64,000 bases of DNA from NCBI GenBank assembly GCA_002438785.1, contig DJQS01000017.1:1-64000 (forward strand), in the 5' to 3' direction. Position 1 is the first letter of the stretch; each line of letters opens with the position of its first letter. The stretch is from Caryophanales bacterium UBA6380. Its GTDB lineage: Bacteria > Bacillota_I > Bacilli_A > RFN20 > CAG-826. Below, in pieces: positions 36,465-45,118 of this stretch. The position numbers and the translations under genes are program-made. The notes beneath the pieces were generated by a model. The model worked only from the letters and a program-made list of their open reading frames with translations. It was not told where the DNA came from and did no database searches.

Positions 36465-36611
36465 ATGAGTGAAAAAGAGATTGAGATGATGAGAAAAGAA
36501 TTTTCAAAGATGGATGAATTAGAAGAACAAGTTAGTGAAAAAAAATCAGAAACTAACGGATATGAAAAATTTTTAGCTGCTATGTGCATTAAAAATTTTC
36601 TAGGATATTAA
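36465..36611 (+). CDS. 48-residue small protein
   Basis: ATG 36465 has an excellent AAGGAG (36450-36455) and the frame closes with TAA 36609-36611. The N-terminal part (MSEKEIEMMRKEFSKMDELEEQ) is a charged helix; the end KFLAAMCIKNFLGY is hydrophobic. I know no family. A cre-like site lies upstream and a hairpin terminator downstream, so it is a complete transcription unit, probably under carbon control. Below-threshold length makes it easy to miss. Confidence 0.55.
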   Translation: MSEKEIEMMRKEFSKMDELEEQVSEKKSETNGYEKFLAAMCIKNFLGY

Positions 36612-36647
36612 TTTAGAAGAATTGTTTGATTATATATAACCTCTTAT

Positions 36648-36709
36648 TTATGTAACATCATGTTACATAAAAAAGTAACGTAAAGCTAATGCTATACGTT
36701 ATTTTTTTA
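36648..36709 (+). terminator. Two adjacent hairpins, the second a terminator
   Basis: TTATGTAACA and TGTTACATAA (36648-36670) form the first stem. TAACGTA pairs with TACGTTA in the second, followed by TTTTTTT. They end the small-gene transcript ahead of the Fur-family gene. The first palindrome could also be an operator. Confidence 0.65.
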
Positions 36710-36749
36710 TTAATAAAGAAAAAAATTCTTGATTAATAAAAAATATTAA

Positions 36750-36764
36750 TTTATAATTATTCTC
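36750..36764. promoter_or_regulatory. PerR-box-like site
   Basis: TTATAATTATTCTCA matches 13 of 15 positions of the PerR box TTATAATNATTATAA, with one half-site perfect. It lies 15 bases before the Fur-family gene, which suits autoregulation. Confidence 0.5.
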
Positions 36765-36779
36765 AATAAGGAGAAGCTA

Positions 36780-37160
36780 ATGGAGAGGTTTACAATTCAA
36801 AGAAAATTAATTCTTGATGCTGTAAGTGAATTAGGACATGCTAGGATTAAAGACATTTCTAAATATTTAGAAGCTGAATCTTATAATGTTTCGCTTGCTA
36901 CAATTTATCGTAATATTGATTCATTAGTTAATGACGACTTATTAAAAAAAGTTACTCTTAATCTTAAAGAAGATTATTATGAAATAAAAAATCAACCTAA
37001 TCATGACCATTTTATTTGTGAAAAATGTGGAAAAATAATTGACGTTGCTCCTAAATTTAATGATCAAAAGGAGTATGTTGATGATTTAGGAAATCTAGTA
37101 ACCTCAATAGCAGTTACCTATTATGGTATTTGCAAAGATTGTAAGCAAAAGAGTAAATAA
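36780..37160 (+). CDS. Fur-family regulator, PerR-like
   Basis: 126 residues. The winged helix covers about 1-75 (FTIQRKLILDAVSEL...SLATIYRNIDSLV). The dimer domain has HDHFICEKCGKIID and ends in ICKDCKQ, giving the two CxxC pairs of the structural zinc site. The genes for rubredoxin and rubrerythrin follow in one operon, and a PerR-box-like site precedes it, so a peroxide sensor is more likely than an iron or zinc regulator. AAGGAG precedes the ATG. Confidence 0.85.
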   Translation: MERFTIQRKLILDAVSELGHARIKDISKYLEAESYNVSLATIYRNIDSLVNDDLLKKVTLNLKEDYYEIKNQPNHDHFICEKCGKIIDVAPKFNDQKEYVDDLGNLVTSIAVTYYGICKDCKQKSK

Positions 37161-37188
37161 ATGTTATACTTTAATTGGAGGAATTATT

Positions 37189-37308
37189 ATGAAGTATTTA
37201 TGTTTAGTTTGTGGTGTTGAATTTGAAAGTGATGATGAAAATCCTGTTTGCCCAGTTTGTGGAGCTACAGGAAGTGATTTAGAAGTTATTGATAGTGAGG
37301 AGAAATAA
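37189..37308 (+). CDS. Rubredoxin-like protein
   Basis: ATG 37189 behind TTGGAGGA gives 39 residues: CLVCGVEFE near the start and CPVCGATG near the end, the two CxxCG knuckles of a rubredoxin iron site. It is shorter than standard rubredoxin (about 52 residues). It probably delivers electrons to the rubrerythrin encoded 3 bases downstream. An in-frame upstream opening at 37123 overlaps the regulator gene and is not used. Confidence 0.8.
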   Translation: MKYLCLVCGVEFESDDENPVCPVCGATGSDLEVIDSEEK

Positions 37309-37310
37309 TT

Positions 37311-37853
37311 ATGGCTAATAAATATGAAGGTACTGAAACATTAAAAAATTTACAAACAGCTTTTGCTGGTGAATCTCAAGCAAGAAATAAATACACTTAT
37401 TTTGCTAGTGTTGCTAAAAAAGAAGGTTATGAACAAATCGCTGCCATCTTTTTAGAAACTGCTGATAATGAAAAAGAACATGCTAAATTATGGTTTAAAG
37501 AACTTGGTGGAATTGGTGATACTTTAACTAATTTAAAACATGCTGCTGAAGGCGAAAATTATGAATGGACAGATATGTATAAACATTTTGCTGAAGTCGC
37601 TGAAAAAGAAGGTTTTAAAGATTTAGCAGAAAGATTTAGATTAGTTGCTGAAGTTGAACATCATCATGAAGAAAGATATAAAGCTTTATTTGCTAATATC
37701 GAAAAAAATGAAGTTTTTACAAAGAAAACTGGTATTAAAGTTTGGAAATGTAGAAACTGCGGATATGTCTATGTTGGAGAAAGTGCTCCTAAAGTTTGTC
37801 CATGTTGCTTACACCCACAAGCTTATTTTGAATTAGAAGAAAAAAATTATTAA
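37311..37853 (+). CDS. Rubrerythrin
   Basis: 180 residues with AGGAG upstream. The diiron four-helix domain has [25 protein letters not shown] and [10 protein letters not shown], which supply the E and H ligands. The C-terminal rubredoxin domain has [10 protein letters not shown] and [11 protein letters not shown]. It reduces hydrogen peroxide to water in anaerobes. Together with the PerR-like regulator and the small rubredoxin it forms a compact peroxide-defence operon. Confidence 0.93.
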   Translation: MANKYEGTETLKNLQTAFAGESQARNKYTYFASVAKKEGYEQIAAIFLETADNEKEHAKLWFKELGGIGDTLTNLKHAAEGENYEWTDMYKHFAEVAEKEGFKDLAERFRLVAEVEHHHEERYKALFANIEKNEVFTKKTGIKVWKCRNCGYVYVGESAPKVCPCCLHPQAYFELEEKNY

Positions 37854-37874
37854 TTTTAGAAAATAATTGATTTT

Positions 37875-37910
37875 TAAAGGCTTATTAATATAAATAAGCC
37901 TTTTATTTTT
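37875..37910 (+). terminator. Terminator of the rubrerythrin operon
   Basis: AAAGGCTTATT and AATAAGCCTTT form the stem, followed by TATTTTT. The remaining bases to 38080 are AT-rich with nothing else seen. Confidence 0.8.
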
Positions 37911-38080
37911 ACTTTTTAAGATAAATTTTAGAAGAAATTTTAAAAAAATATAAATCATCTTTATTATGAATTTTATATTAAATTAAATATTAAATAAGGT
38001 GATTTTAAAAAATTATTTACATTTAAAATATACCTATACTTTTCTTGATTTATTTTATCAAATTGTTATAATTTAAGGCT

Positions 38081-39280
38081 ATGAAAAAATGCTATTTTTT
38101 GTTTTTTAGTTCGTTAATAATGTTAATATCAAACAGTTGTTCAAACACTACTCATAATGATAATAAAAGCAAAACCCATGAGATTTATTTTAATTATCTT
38201 AATGATGATATAGATAATGTAATATATGTAGTTAATGATGGTGATAAAGTTTTAAAACCATCTTTTAAAACTTATAAAGATTATATTGATGTTGAATGGC
38301 ATTTAAGTAGTGAACTAAATAATTTATATGATTTTAATAATGTAGTTAACAAATCATTTACTTTATATGCTAAATGGATTCCTAAAAAGGAAGAAATTAA
38401 AGAAGAACCTGTTATTAGTTCTTATGAAGTAAGTTATACAATTATTAGTGATTCATTAACTAATACAATAGATCCATATGAAAATGTTGATATTGATGAA
38501 TTTTATAAAAATTATACTATTTCTAATAGTTATATTGATTCTTATTATAGATCTAAACATAAATTATTATCTGGTGAATATATTGTAGAAGACGGATCAT
38601 TACCATCAAAAGAAAATAATTTAATTGATGAAGAAACTGGTTTATATTATAAAAATAGTAAAGTTAGATATGAAGTAAATGATAATAATGAGTTATTATC
38701 ATTTACAATTAATACATTAGATGGTAATGACTATAAAATATATAAAGGTGGTATATATGTATCACTAAATGATGTTGCTGCTTATTTATTTGCTTTTAAT
38801 GAATTACCAATTAATTATCTAGCAGGAACTAGTAAAAAAGACAAAACTAAAGTAGTTGAAGAATATGGTGAATTTGGTCGACTTAATTTTAAAAATTATA
38901 GTGGACCAAGTGAATATAAATATCAATATGAACCATATTTATGTGGGCAAGAAGATGACACTATCTTTTATAAAGAAATAGATTATGGTGCTAATAGTGG
39001 TGAATACGCTTATTTTAGTTATGGTAAAACAACAAGTAGACAAATTTTTAGATTCTTATTAGGTAATAGTTTAGATTCAAGTTATACAAAACCTACATCA
39101 ATTAATGAACGCTATGTTTATTATACCTATAATCATTATAACGACTTTAGTGAGTACCTAAATTACTATAATGGTTTTGGTAAAGTTTTTGGTAACGAAA
39201 CAGCTGGTAATGCATATAATCAATATAATAGCAGTAATCCACCTACTAAATACGAGAAAACTATTTTTAAAAATTTCTAA
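38081..39280 (+). CDS. Lipoprotein with an InlB B-repeat
   Basis: 399 residues with a lipobox ISNSC (cysteine near residue 20). Residues about 32-105 form one InlB-type (Listeria-Bacteroides) repeat, ending in the typical FTLYAKW. The remainder is tyrosine- and asparagine-rich and predicted beta, with no family I know. A surface lipoprotein that meets host or polymer ligands is a fair guess. Ribosome site weak. Confidence 0.65.
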   Translation: MKKCYFLFFSSLIMLISNSCSNTTHNDNKSKTHEIYFNYLNDDIDNVIYVVNDGDKVLKPSFKTYKDYIDVEWHLSSELNNLYDFNNVVNKSFTLYAKWIPKKEEIKEEPVISSYEVSYTIISDSLTNTIDPYENVDIDEFYKNYTISNSYIDSYYRSKHKLLSGEYIVEDGSLPSKENNLIDEETGLYYKNSKVRYEVNDNNELLSFTINTLDGNDYKIYKGGIYVSLNDVAAYLFAFNELPINYLAGTSKKDKTKVVEEYGEFGRLNFKNYSGPSEYKYQYEPYLCGQEDDTIFYKEIDYGANSGEYAYFSYGKTTSRQIFRFLLGNSLDSSYTKPTSINERYVYYTYNHYNDFSEYLNYYNGFGKVFGNETAGNAYNQYNSSNPPTKYEKTIFKNF

Positions 39281-39422
39281 AAATAGTCCTAATTCTAAAG
39301 GCTTTTTAGTTAAAAACTTGGTATTTTAAAATTAATTTATTTTATAAAATCTAATTTATTTATCATTTTTTAAATATAAAATTTAATAATGTTGTAAAAT
39401 ATTATTAAAGGAGAGATATATT

Positions 39423-39695
39423 ATGGAGGAAAAAGAAAAAACTAAAAAAGAAGAACTTAAACTAGAAGAAGTTAAAGAAGTTAAAAAAGAAGAGCCTAAA
39501 GCTAAAAAGAAAGTCTATTTTGTTAAAAAAGTTGATGGTAGATGGCAAGTTATACTTCGTGAAGGTAAAAAGATTATTAAATATTTTGATACTAAAGTTG
39601 AAGCTGAAGAATTTGCTAAAAAAACTGCTATGAATCAAAATGGAACAGTTTTAGTACATGCTTCAAAAGGAAAAAATAAAGGAAGATTTCAATGA
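39423..39695 (+). CDS. DUF2188 domain protein
   Basis: 90 residues. A lysine/glutamate-rich leader (about 1-30) is followed by YFVKKVDGRWQVILREGKKIIKYFDTKVEAEEFAKKTAMNQ, the strand-strand-helix pattern of DUF2188, ending with VLVHASKGK. The role of this small cytosolic family is unknown. AAAGGAGAG precedes ATG 39423. The YqeY-like gene begins 1 base after the stop, so they are coupled. Confidence 0.75.
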   Translation: MEEKEKTKKEELKLEEVKEVKKEEPKAKKKVYFVKKVDGRWQVILREGKKIIKYFDTKVEAEEFAKKTAMNQNGTVLVHASKGKNKGRFQ

Positions 39696-39696
39696 T

Positions 39697-40119
39697 ATGT
39701 TAATTGATACAATAAAAAAAGAAAATATGTTAGCTCTTAAAAACAAAGATAATGATAAAAGAGCTGTCTATAGTATAGTCATTAATAAGTATATGGTAGC
39801 TGGTTATGAAGCTAAAGCTAAAGGTAAAGAACTTACCGATAATGATTTACTAGATATTATTAAAAAGACTTTAAAAGAACTTAAAGAAGAAAGAAATAGT
39901 TATGTCTTAGGTAATAGAGAAGATAAAGTAACTTCAATTGATAATCAAATGAAAGCCATCGAATCTTATTTACCAAAAGAATTAACTGAAGAAGAAATTA
40001 AAAATATAATTTTAAGCCTTGAAGATCGCTCAATTCCTAGTGTAATGAAATATTTCAAATTAAATTATGCTGGAAAATGTGATATGGGTCTTGTAAATAA
40101 AGTCCTTAAAAGTTTATAA
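39697..40119 (+). CDS. GatB/YqeY domain protein
   Basis: I start at ATG 39697, right after the upstream TGA. The 140-residue protein matches YqeY: MLIDTIKKENMLALKNKD at the start, ELTDNDLLDIIKKTLKELKEERNSY in the middle and ESYLPKELTEEEI followed by MKYFK. The fold equals the tRNA-binding tail of GatB, and members are thought to act in tRNA-dependent amidation or tRNA binding. It lies directly before tRNA-Trp. AAAGGAAG provides a moderate ribosome site. Confidence 0.85.
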   Translation: MLIDTIKKENMLALKNKDNDKRAVYSIVINKYMVAGYEAKAKGKELTDNDLLDIIKKTLKELKEERNSYVLGNREDKVTSIDNQMKAIESYLPKELTEEEIKNIILSLEDRSIPSVMKYFKLNYAGKCDMGLVNKVLKSL

Positions 40120-40152
40120 TTTATAGGCAAGTTTTCTTGCCTATAAATTACT

Positions 40153-40226
40153 GGGGGTTTGGTTCAGTGGTAGAACAGCGGTCTCCAAAACCGTTGATGA
40201 GAGTTCGATTCTTTCAACCCCCGCCA
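40153..40226 (+). tRNA. tRNA-Trp (anticodon CCA)
   Basis: Acceptor arms GGGGGTT (40153-40159) and AACCCCC (40216-40222), discriminator G, encoded CCA at 40224-40226. The D arm has GGTTCAGTGGTAGAAC, the anticodon loop CTCCAAA (anticodon CCA) and the T arm GTTCGATT. It is the likely integration site of the cassette array downstream. Confidence 0.95.
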
Positions 40227-40449
40227 TTATTGAAGCATTAGTTTGATACAGTAAAATGTATTGAACTTTTTTTATTTTTACGAGGGTTCAATTCCTACCG
40301 TTGGTTCGAACTGACGAACTTTGATACATTAAAAAACAATTCATAGGGCTTTTGCGGCCCTTTTTATATAAGGATTTATGGATTTGAAATGTCAATGATT
40401 GAACGATTACAGGAACTATTGAACGTTTACCCCAACGATTGAACGATTA
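40225..40449. repeat. Array repeat R1 (copy 1 of 3)
   Basis: R1 begins with CATTATTGAAGCATTAG overlapping the tRNA CCA end. Next comes a hairpin AGTTTGATACA / TGTATTGAACT plus T-run (40240-40273), which also serves as the tRNA terminator. A T-arm-like stretch GGTTCAATTCCTACC and a second hairpin AGGGC / GCCCT plus T-run (40345-40366) follow. It ends with three 20-bp iterons starting ATTGAACG at 40398, 40418 and 40438. Copies R2 (51292-51537) and R3 (52162-52406) have the same order with four iterons. Confidence 0.85.
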
Positions 40450-40535
40450 TAGAGCGATGGGTAATTTCGATGGAGAAAATGATTCCTTTTTTCATATTGC
40501 TATGATATAATTCTATTAATAAAGGAGAGATAACG

Positions 40536-41567
40536 ATGGCATTTGACATTTTTAATAGACGTTATACCGGAAGCAAAACAAAAATTGTTTCATGGATAGA
40601 CAATATAATTGAAGAACATTGTTCTGATTGTTTTTCATTTTGCGACATTTTTGCCGGTACTGGTGTCGTTACATATTCTTTGATAAATAGATTTGATAAA
40701 TTTGTTATTAATGATTTTTTATATTCCAACGAAATTATATACAATGCATTTTTTTTGAAACAAAATTACAGCATTGAAAAAATTTGTAGATTTTCACGAA
40801 AATATAAAACAATTGATGCTTCAAAATTATCTGATAATTATGTGTCTCTAAATTATGGAAATAAGTATTTTTCTTATGAAGACGCTTTAAAAATAGGGTT
40901 TATAAGAGAAGATATCGAAAATAATAAAAATAGGTTGAATAAAAAGGAGTATTGCATTTTACTTGCATCATTATTATATTCGCTAGATAGAAGTGCGAAT
41001 ACAGTAGGACATTATGATGCTTTTTTTCAAAATAAATATGTAAAAAATTCTTTCATTTTTGAACTTATATCTCCGATTATAGTTTCAAAAGATGATCCAA
41101 GAGAAATTAAAATATTCCGCGAAGATGCCAATACACTAGCAAGTAAAATTAAATGCGATATTGTGTATATCGATCCGCCATATTCCTCAAGACAATATAG
41201 TCGCTTTTATCATGTTTTGGAAAATATAGTCAAATGGGAAAAACCAGAATTGTTTGGAACTGCATTAAAACCTGCACCAGAAAACATGAGCGAATATTGT
41301 GCGTCAAAAGCATTAGATGCATTTACTGATTTAATTGCCAATCTTAAATGTAAATACATTATTGTCTCGTATAACAACACATATAATTCAAAAAGTTCTT
41401 CGTCTAGAAATAAAATGGAATTAGATGATATGCTTAGAGTTTTACAAGCAAAGGGAAAAACGGAAGTGTTTGCAATAGATCATCAAGCTTTTAATGCTGG
41501 AAAAACCAATTTAGAAAATCATCAAGAATTATTGTTTGTAACAAAGGTGGGTGCAAAAGATGAATAA
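40536..41567 (+). CDS. DNA adenine methyltransferase (D12 class) of an AlwI-like system
   Basis: 343 residues. The target is adenine N6, by the NPPY-type motif DIVYIDPPYSSRQYSRFYHVLE near 207-228; the SAM site is FCDIFAGTGVV near 35-45, with the opening RRYTGSKTKI. The D12 (Dam-like) fold has motif order X-I-IV. AAAGGAGAG and a TATAAT at 40506-40511 precede the gene, so transcription restarts after the R1 terminators. It overlaps the next gene (ATGAATAA). The two methylases probably modify the two strands of one asymmetric site. Confidence 0.9.
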   Translation: MAFDIFNRRYTGSKTKIVSWIDNIIEEHCSDCFSFCDIFAGTGVVTYSLINRFDKFVINDFLYSNEIIYNAFFLKQNYSIEKICRFSRKYKTIDASKLSDNYVSLNYGNKYFSYEDALKIGFIREDIENNKNRLNKKEYCILLASLLYSLDRSANTVGHYDAFFQNKYVKNSFIFELISPIIVSKDDPREIKIFREDANTLASKIKCDIVYIDPPYSSRQYSRFYHVLENIVKWEKPELFGTALKPAPENMSEYCASKALDAFTDLIANLKCKYIIVSYNNTYNSKSSSSRNKMELDDMLRVLQAKGKTEVFAIDHQAFNAGKTNLENHQELLFVTKVGAKDE

Positions 41568-42489
41568 AAGATCTCCGTTTTTTTATGTTGGCGATAAATA
41601 TAAATTGATGCCGCAATTATCAAAATATTTTCCTGATGCAATCAATAATCTAATAGAGCCATTTTGTGGTGGTGGAAGTGTATTTTTGAATACAGATGCA
41701 ACTTCTTATTTGGCAAACGACAAAAACTATTATATGATTAAGCTTCACGAACTATTAAAATTTTATGCACATAATAGAAATTCTTTTTTTGAAAAGTTTG
41801 AGAACTTAATAAAAAAATATAATCTATCTGCATCATTCTTAGGGATTAATGTACCTACTGAGTTAAAGAAAAAATACGTTAAGACATATTATGCAAAATA
41901 TAATAAAGAAGGATTTTTAAAAGCAAAAAGTGATTTTAACATAGATAAAACTAATATAATTCTTCTTTATCTATTGCTTATATATGGGTTCAACCATATG
42001 CTTCGGTTTAATTCTTCCGGTGATTTTAATTTACCTGTAGGAAATGTTGATTACAATAAAAATGTCTTCAATGCTTTAAATGGATATTTTGATTTTGTAG
42101 AGAATGAAAATATTAATTTTTCTAATCAAGATTTTACAGAATTTTTAGAAAGCATAAAATATGAAAATGGTGATTTTGTATATTTGGATCCACCTTATTT
42201 AATAAGTGCGTGCGAATATAACAAAGGTTGGACAGAACAAAATGAATTGGTTCTTTTACAGCTTTTAGATAAATTGAATGAAAGAGGTGTTAAATTTGCT
42301 TTATCAAATGTCTTTACACACAAAGGACGAAGCAATGATTTATTGATTGAATGGTCAAAAAAATATCACGTTTATTCAGTTAAATCAAATTACATAAGTT
42401 ATCATGACAATACAATAAAAGACACAAAAGAAGTTTTAATTACTAACTATCTTGTGGAGGATGGGGCAAATGGGAAAAAGGAAAAATGA
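41560..42489 (+). CDS. Second DNA adenine methyltransferase, Dam-like
   Basis: I start at ATG 41560, which overlaps the previous stop. The 309-residue protein has FFYVGDKYKLMPQL (motif X), LIEPFCGGGSVFLN (motif I) and DFVYLDPPYL (motif IV, DPPY). It resembles DpnM/Dam. AlwI acts on the asymmetric site GGATC, with adenine in both strands, which suits a pair of adenine methylases; the specificity here is inferred from the nuclease family only. The nuclease gene overlaps its 3' end by 20 bases. Confidence 0.9.
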   Translation: MNKRSPFFYVGDKYKLMPQLSKYFPDAINNLIEPFCGGGSVFLNTDATSYLANDKNYYMIKLHELLKFYAHNRNSFFEKFENLIKKYNLSASFLGINVPTELKKKYVKTYYAKYNKEGFLKAKSDFNIDKTNIILLYLLLIYGFNHMLRFNSSGDFNLPVGNVDYNKNVFNALNGYFDFVENENINFSNQDFTEFLESIKYENGDFVYLDPPYLISACEYNKGWTEQNELVLLQLLDKLNERGVKFALSNVFTHKGRSNDLLIEWSKKYHVYSVKSNYISYHDNTIKDTKEVLITNYLVEDGANGKKEK

Positions 42490-44023
42490 ATATAAACCAC
42501 TGTTATTTACTACAACATTAAGAAATCCTGAAAGAATTAAAAGTTTCCTTTCAATTATAGCTAAATATGATAAAGAAATATTAACTAATAAACTAATTGA
42601 TAAAATTGTGTTCGACTTAGTATCTTCAAAAATATATGTTCCAACATATGTTAATAAGAATTTTTATTTGAAAAAGCAATTATTATCTGATTCTCCTTTT
42701 TCAAATGAAGACACAGAAAAAATTATAGAAAATAGTAAGCAAGAACATAAAGAAGCAGGATTTGATCGGGGATGGCCTTCAAGGTTTGATACTTGGTATA
42801 AATTCTTAAAAGAACTAGGGTTGGTTTATTATTCGATGAATGAACCAATTGAAATGTCTGAAGCGGGACTAAAATTGGTTATGGCAAATCAAGAAGGATA
42901 TGAGCATTTAGAAGAACAAGTTTTTTTAAATTGCTTTGCAAAATATCAAAGAAACAATCCTTTTCGTCGTATAAGTAATTGTAATAATCCTCTAATACTT
43001 TTACTTTCTACGATTAAAGAACTTCAAAAATATTATGGTCCTTCTTTTAGTGGTGTATCTACTAAAGAAATACCTCTCTTTTTGGTATGGAAAGATGATA
43101 ATTATAAAGAATTAGCAGAAAGAATCGTTTCAATAAGAACAGCATATGCTTTTACTCCAAGCGATGATGCTATTTATGAAATATGCAAAGAAATATTAGG
43201 ATTAACTAACGAAGATGAAAAAAGGTTTAAAAAAAGTAATCTTTTAAAGGAACTTCCTGATGAATTTATTAGAAAAATGAGATTGACTGGTCTTATATCA
43301 ATTAGAGGAATGGGAAGATTTATAGATATTAATAAAACTGAGCAATCAAAAATTAATTATGTTTTAACAAATTATTCAGAATTAAAGTCTTTTTCATCGG
43401 AAAAAGAATATTTTGATTACATGAAAAGTATTGATTCTAATTTAATAAATATTAAGAGAAATATAGTATTTTCTAATGATGAATCAAGAAAGTTATTTTT
43501 ACATTGGGTTAATTCGTTTGATTTAGATACACTTATTTCAGAAATCAATATTCTAATCAAAACAAATGCCAAATCTACTAATGACACTCTAAAATATATA
43601 AGTGAGCCATTAAGATTGGAGTTTATAACAGCATTAATTCTTCAAAAACATTTTAAAGATGTTTTAGTTAGACCAAATTATTCATTTGACGATGAAGGAG
43701 TGCCTACGTCTTTTGCACAAGGTGGTACACCTGATATTGAATGCTTAGATGAAAATGGTGATGTGCTTTTTGAAGTCACTTTATTAACTGGAACAACACA
43801 AAATATAAGAGAAATGCCTGCAATCTGTAGACATTTGCAAGATAGAAAAGAAAAACAAAATAATTCATTTAGTGTAATGCTTGCACCTTATATCCATAGC
43901 GATACTCTGAAATATGCTCAGTTTGCAAAATTTAAAGATGATTTAGATATTATCCCGATTGATATCCCGACTTTTAGTTCGACAATCAAAAATAAAGTTA
44001 GTATTTTTGAATATAAATCGTAA
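42470..44023 (+). CDS. AlwI-family type II restriction endonuclease
   Basis: ATG 42470 has GGAGG 9 bases upstream; earlier in-frame starts do not. The 517-residue protein opens with KPLLFTTTLRNPERIKSFLSII, the hallmark start of the AlwI family. The C-terminal part has the nuclease core: GTPDIECLDENGDVLFEVTLLTG, giving a PD...EVT arrangement. It cuts unmodified DNA and is protected by the two methylases just upstream, the order that lets modification precede restriction. Confidence 0.88.
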   Translation: MGKRKNEYKPLLFTTTLRNPERIKSFLSIIAKYDKEILTNKLIDKIVFDLVSSKIYVPTYVNKNFYLKKQLLSDSPFSNEDTEKIIENSKQEHKEAGFDRGWPSRFDTWYKFLKELGLVYYSMNEPIEMSEAGLKLVMANQEGYEHLEEQVFLNCFAKYQRNNPFRRISNCNNPLILLLSTIKELQKYYGPSFSGVSTKEIPLFLVWKDDNYKELAERIVSIRTAYAFTPSDDAIYEICKEILGLTNEDEKRFKKSNLLKELPDEFIRKMRLTGLISIRGMGRFIDINKTEQSKINYVLTNYSELKSFSSEKEYFDYMKSIDSNLINIKRNIVFSNDESRKLFLHWVNSFDLDTLISEINILIKTNAKSTNDTLKYISEPLRLEFITALILQKHFKDVLVRPNYSFDDEGVPTSFAQGGTPDIECLDENGDVLFEVTLLTGTTQNIREMPAICRHLQDRKEKQNNSFSVMLAPYIHSDTLKYAQFAKFKDDLDIIPIDIPTFSSTIKNKVSIFEYKS

Positions 44024-44041
44024 CTAGAAAGGAGGAATATA

Positions 44042-45106
44042 ATGTTTTCGGAAAAATTAAAAACAATTAGTAATGTCGACCCTAGTGGTTCTAGATCTTC
44101 TCAAAGATTTGAATATCAAGTTGCATGTGTATTTTTAACGTTTTTAACGCTTTATAAAAAAACAGACGATTTTTTTATCCTTTTGGATTACTTTGACGAT
44201 TTTGTTGTTGTAGAAAATCATAATACAAATGATGAAATAATTAGTTTTGTACAAGTTAAAACACAAAAAGATAAACCGATATCAATTTCGACTATTATAA
44301 AAAAAGAATGGATATTGAAGCAAGCTGAAAATTACAAAAAATTTCTTGATGAAAATGTTAAAAATGTTTTAATGACAAATTTAGGAGTTAGTTTTAAGCA
44401 AAAAGTTATTTCTGATACTGAGTTAGTATCTTTGGAAGAATGCAATGGTTATGATGGTATTGATGAATTAAAAAGTCAAATTTGCGATGATGAAATTAAA
44501 AATTTAAGTAACTTTTTCCTAGTTAAAGCTTCCATTTCTTTAGATACATTTAAACAAGATTTAAAAGGAAAAATGCTAGAATATATTAACGATAACAATT
44601 TTACTTCATTAACAGTTGATGCAATAGAGACAATTTATTTAAAAATCTGGAATGACTTAGATCTAAAGCAAACTTACATTCCTACTGATAAAGATGCAAG
44701 CAATTACGAGACTTTAATTTATAAAAAGGGATTAAAATACACTCACATCAAAGATATTTTTCGGATAATGTTAGATATTCAGTTGCCGGAAGAAGGAAAA
44801 ATATCTGATTTTTGTGGCAAAAATAAGCTTTATTATGGGTCTGTTGAATTTTCTGAGTTTAGAATTTTGTTTAAACAATTTAGAGTTGATTCTGTCAAAT
44901 GTGGAATGAGTGTAATTCAAGAAGCGTTTGAATATTTAAAAGAAAATAAGTTGATCCTTGATGAATGCATGACTGATGCTTATTTGTTTTCAAAAAAAGT
45001 GCTCGAAATTCTTGATAATGATCAAACGATTAATACTTCTGAGTTTTATAAGAAATTTAGCGTTTGTATTTCAATATTCTTTACTTATAAAATTTTCAGC
45101 TTTTAG
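44042..45106 (+). CDS. DUF4297 protein, Lamassu LmuA-like nuclease
   Basis: 354 residues with AAAGGAGG upstream. The N-terminal DUF4297 domain shows SRSSQRFEYQVACVFLTFL and later EIISFVQVKTQ, a PD-(D/E)XK nuclease core (QVK) shared with Cap4-type effectors. The remainder is helical. The SMC-like ATPase gene follows 12 bases downstream; that pairing is the make-up of Lamassu-type phage defence, in which the nuclease is released when the SMC partner senses foreign DNA. The assignment rests on domain pairing and order. Confidence 0.7.
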   Translation: MFSEKLKTISNVDPSGSRSSQRFEYQVACVFLTFLTLYKKTDDFFILLDYFDDFVVVENHNTNDEIISFVQVKTQKDKPISISTIIKKEWILKQAENYKKFLDENVKNVLMTNLGVSFKQKVISDTELVSLEECNGYDGIDELKSQICDDEIKNLSNFFLVKASISLDTFKQDLKGKMLEYINDNNFTSLTVDAIETIYLKIWNDLDLKQTYIPTDKDASNYETLIYKKGLKYTHIKDIFRIMLDIQLPEEGKISDFCGKNKLYYGSVEFSEFRILFKQFRVDSVKCGMSVIQEAFEYLKENKLILDECMTDAYLFSKKVLEILDNDQTINTSEFYKKFSVCISIFFTYKIFSF

Positions 45107-45118
45107 GAGGAAAGTTAA

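Noticed and set aside
40290..40325. Second tRNA gene inside R1 (T-arm-like GGTTCAATTCCTACC)
   Set aside because: No acceptor, D or anticodon arm can be folded around it; at most it is a tRNA-like remnant.
40562..40744. Minus-strand frame opposite the first methyltransferase
   Set aside because: It overlaps conserved methyltransferase codons entirely.
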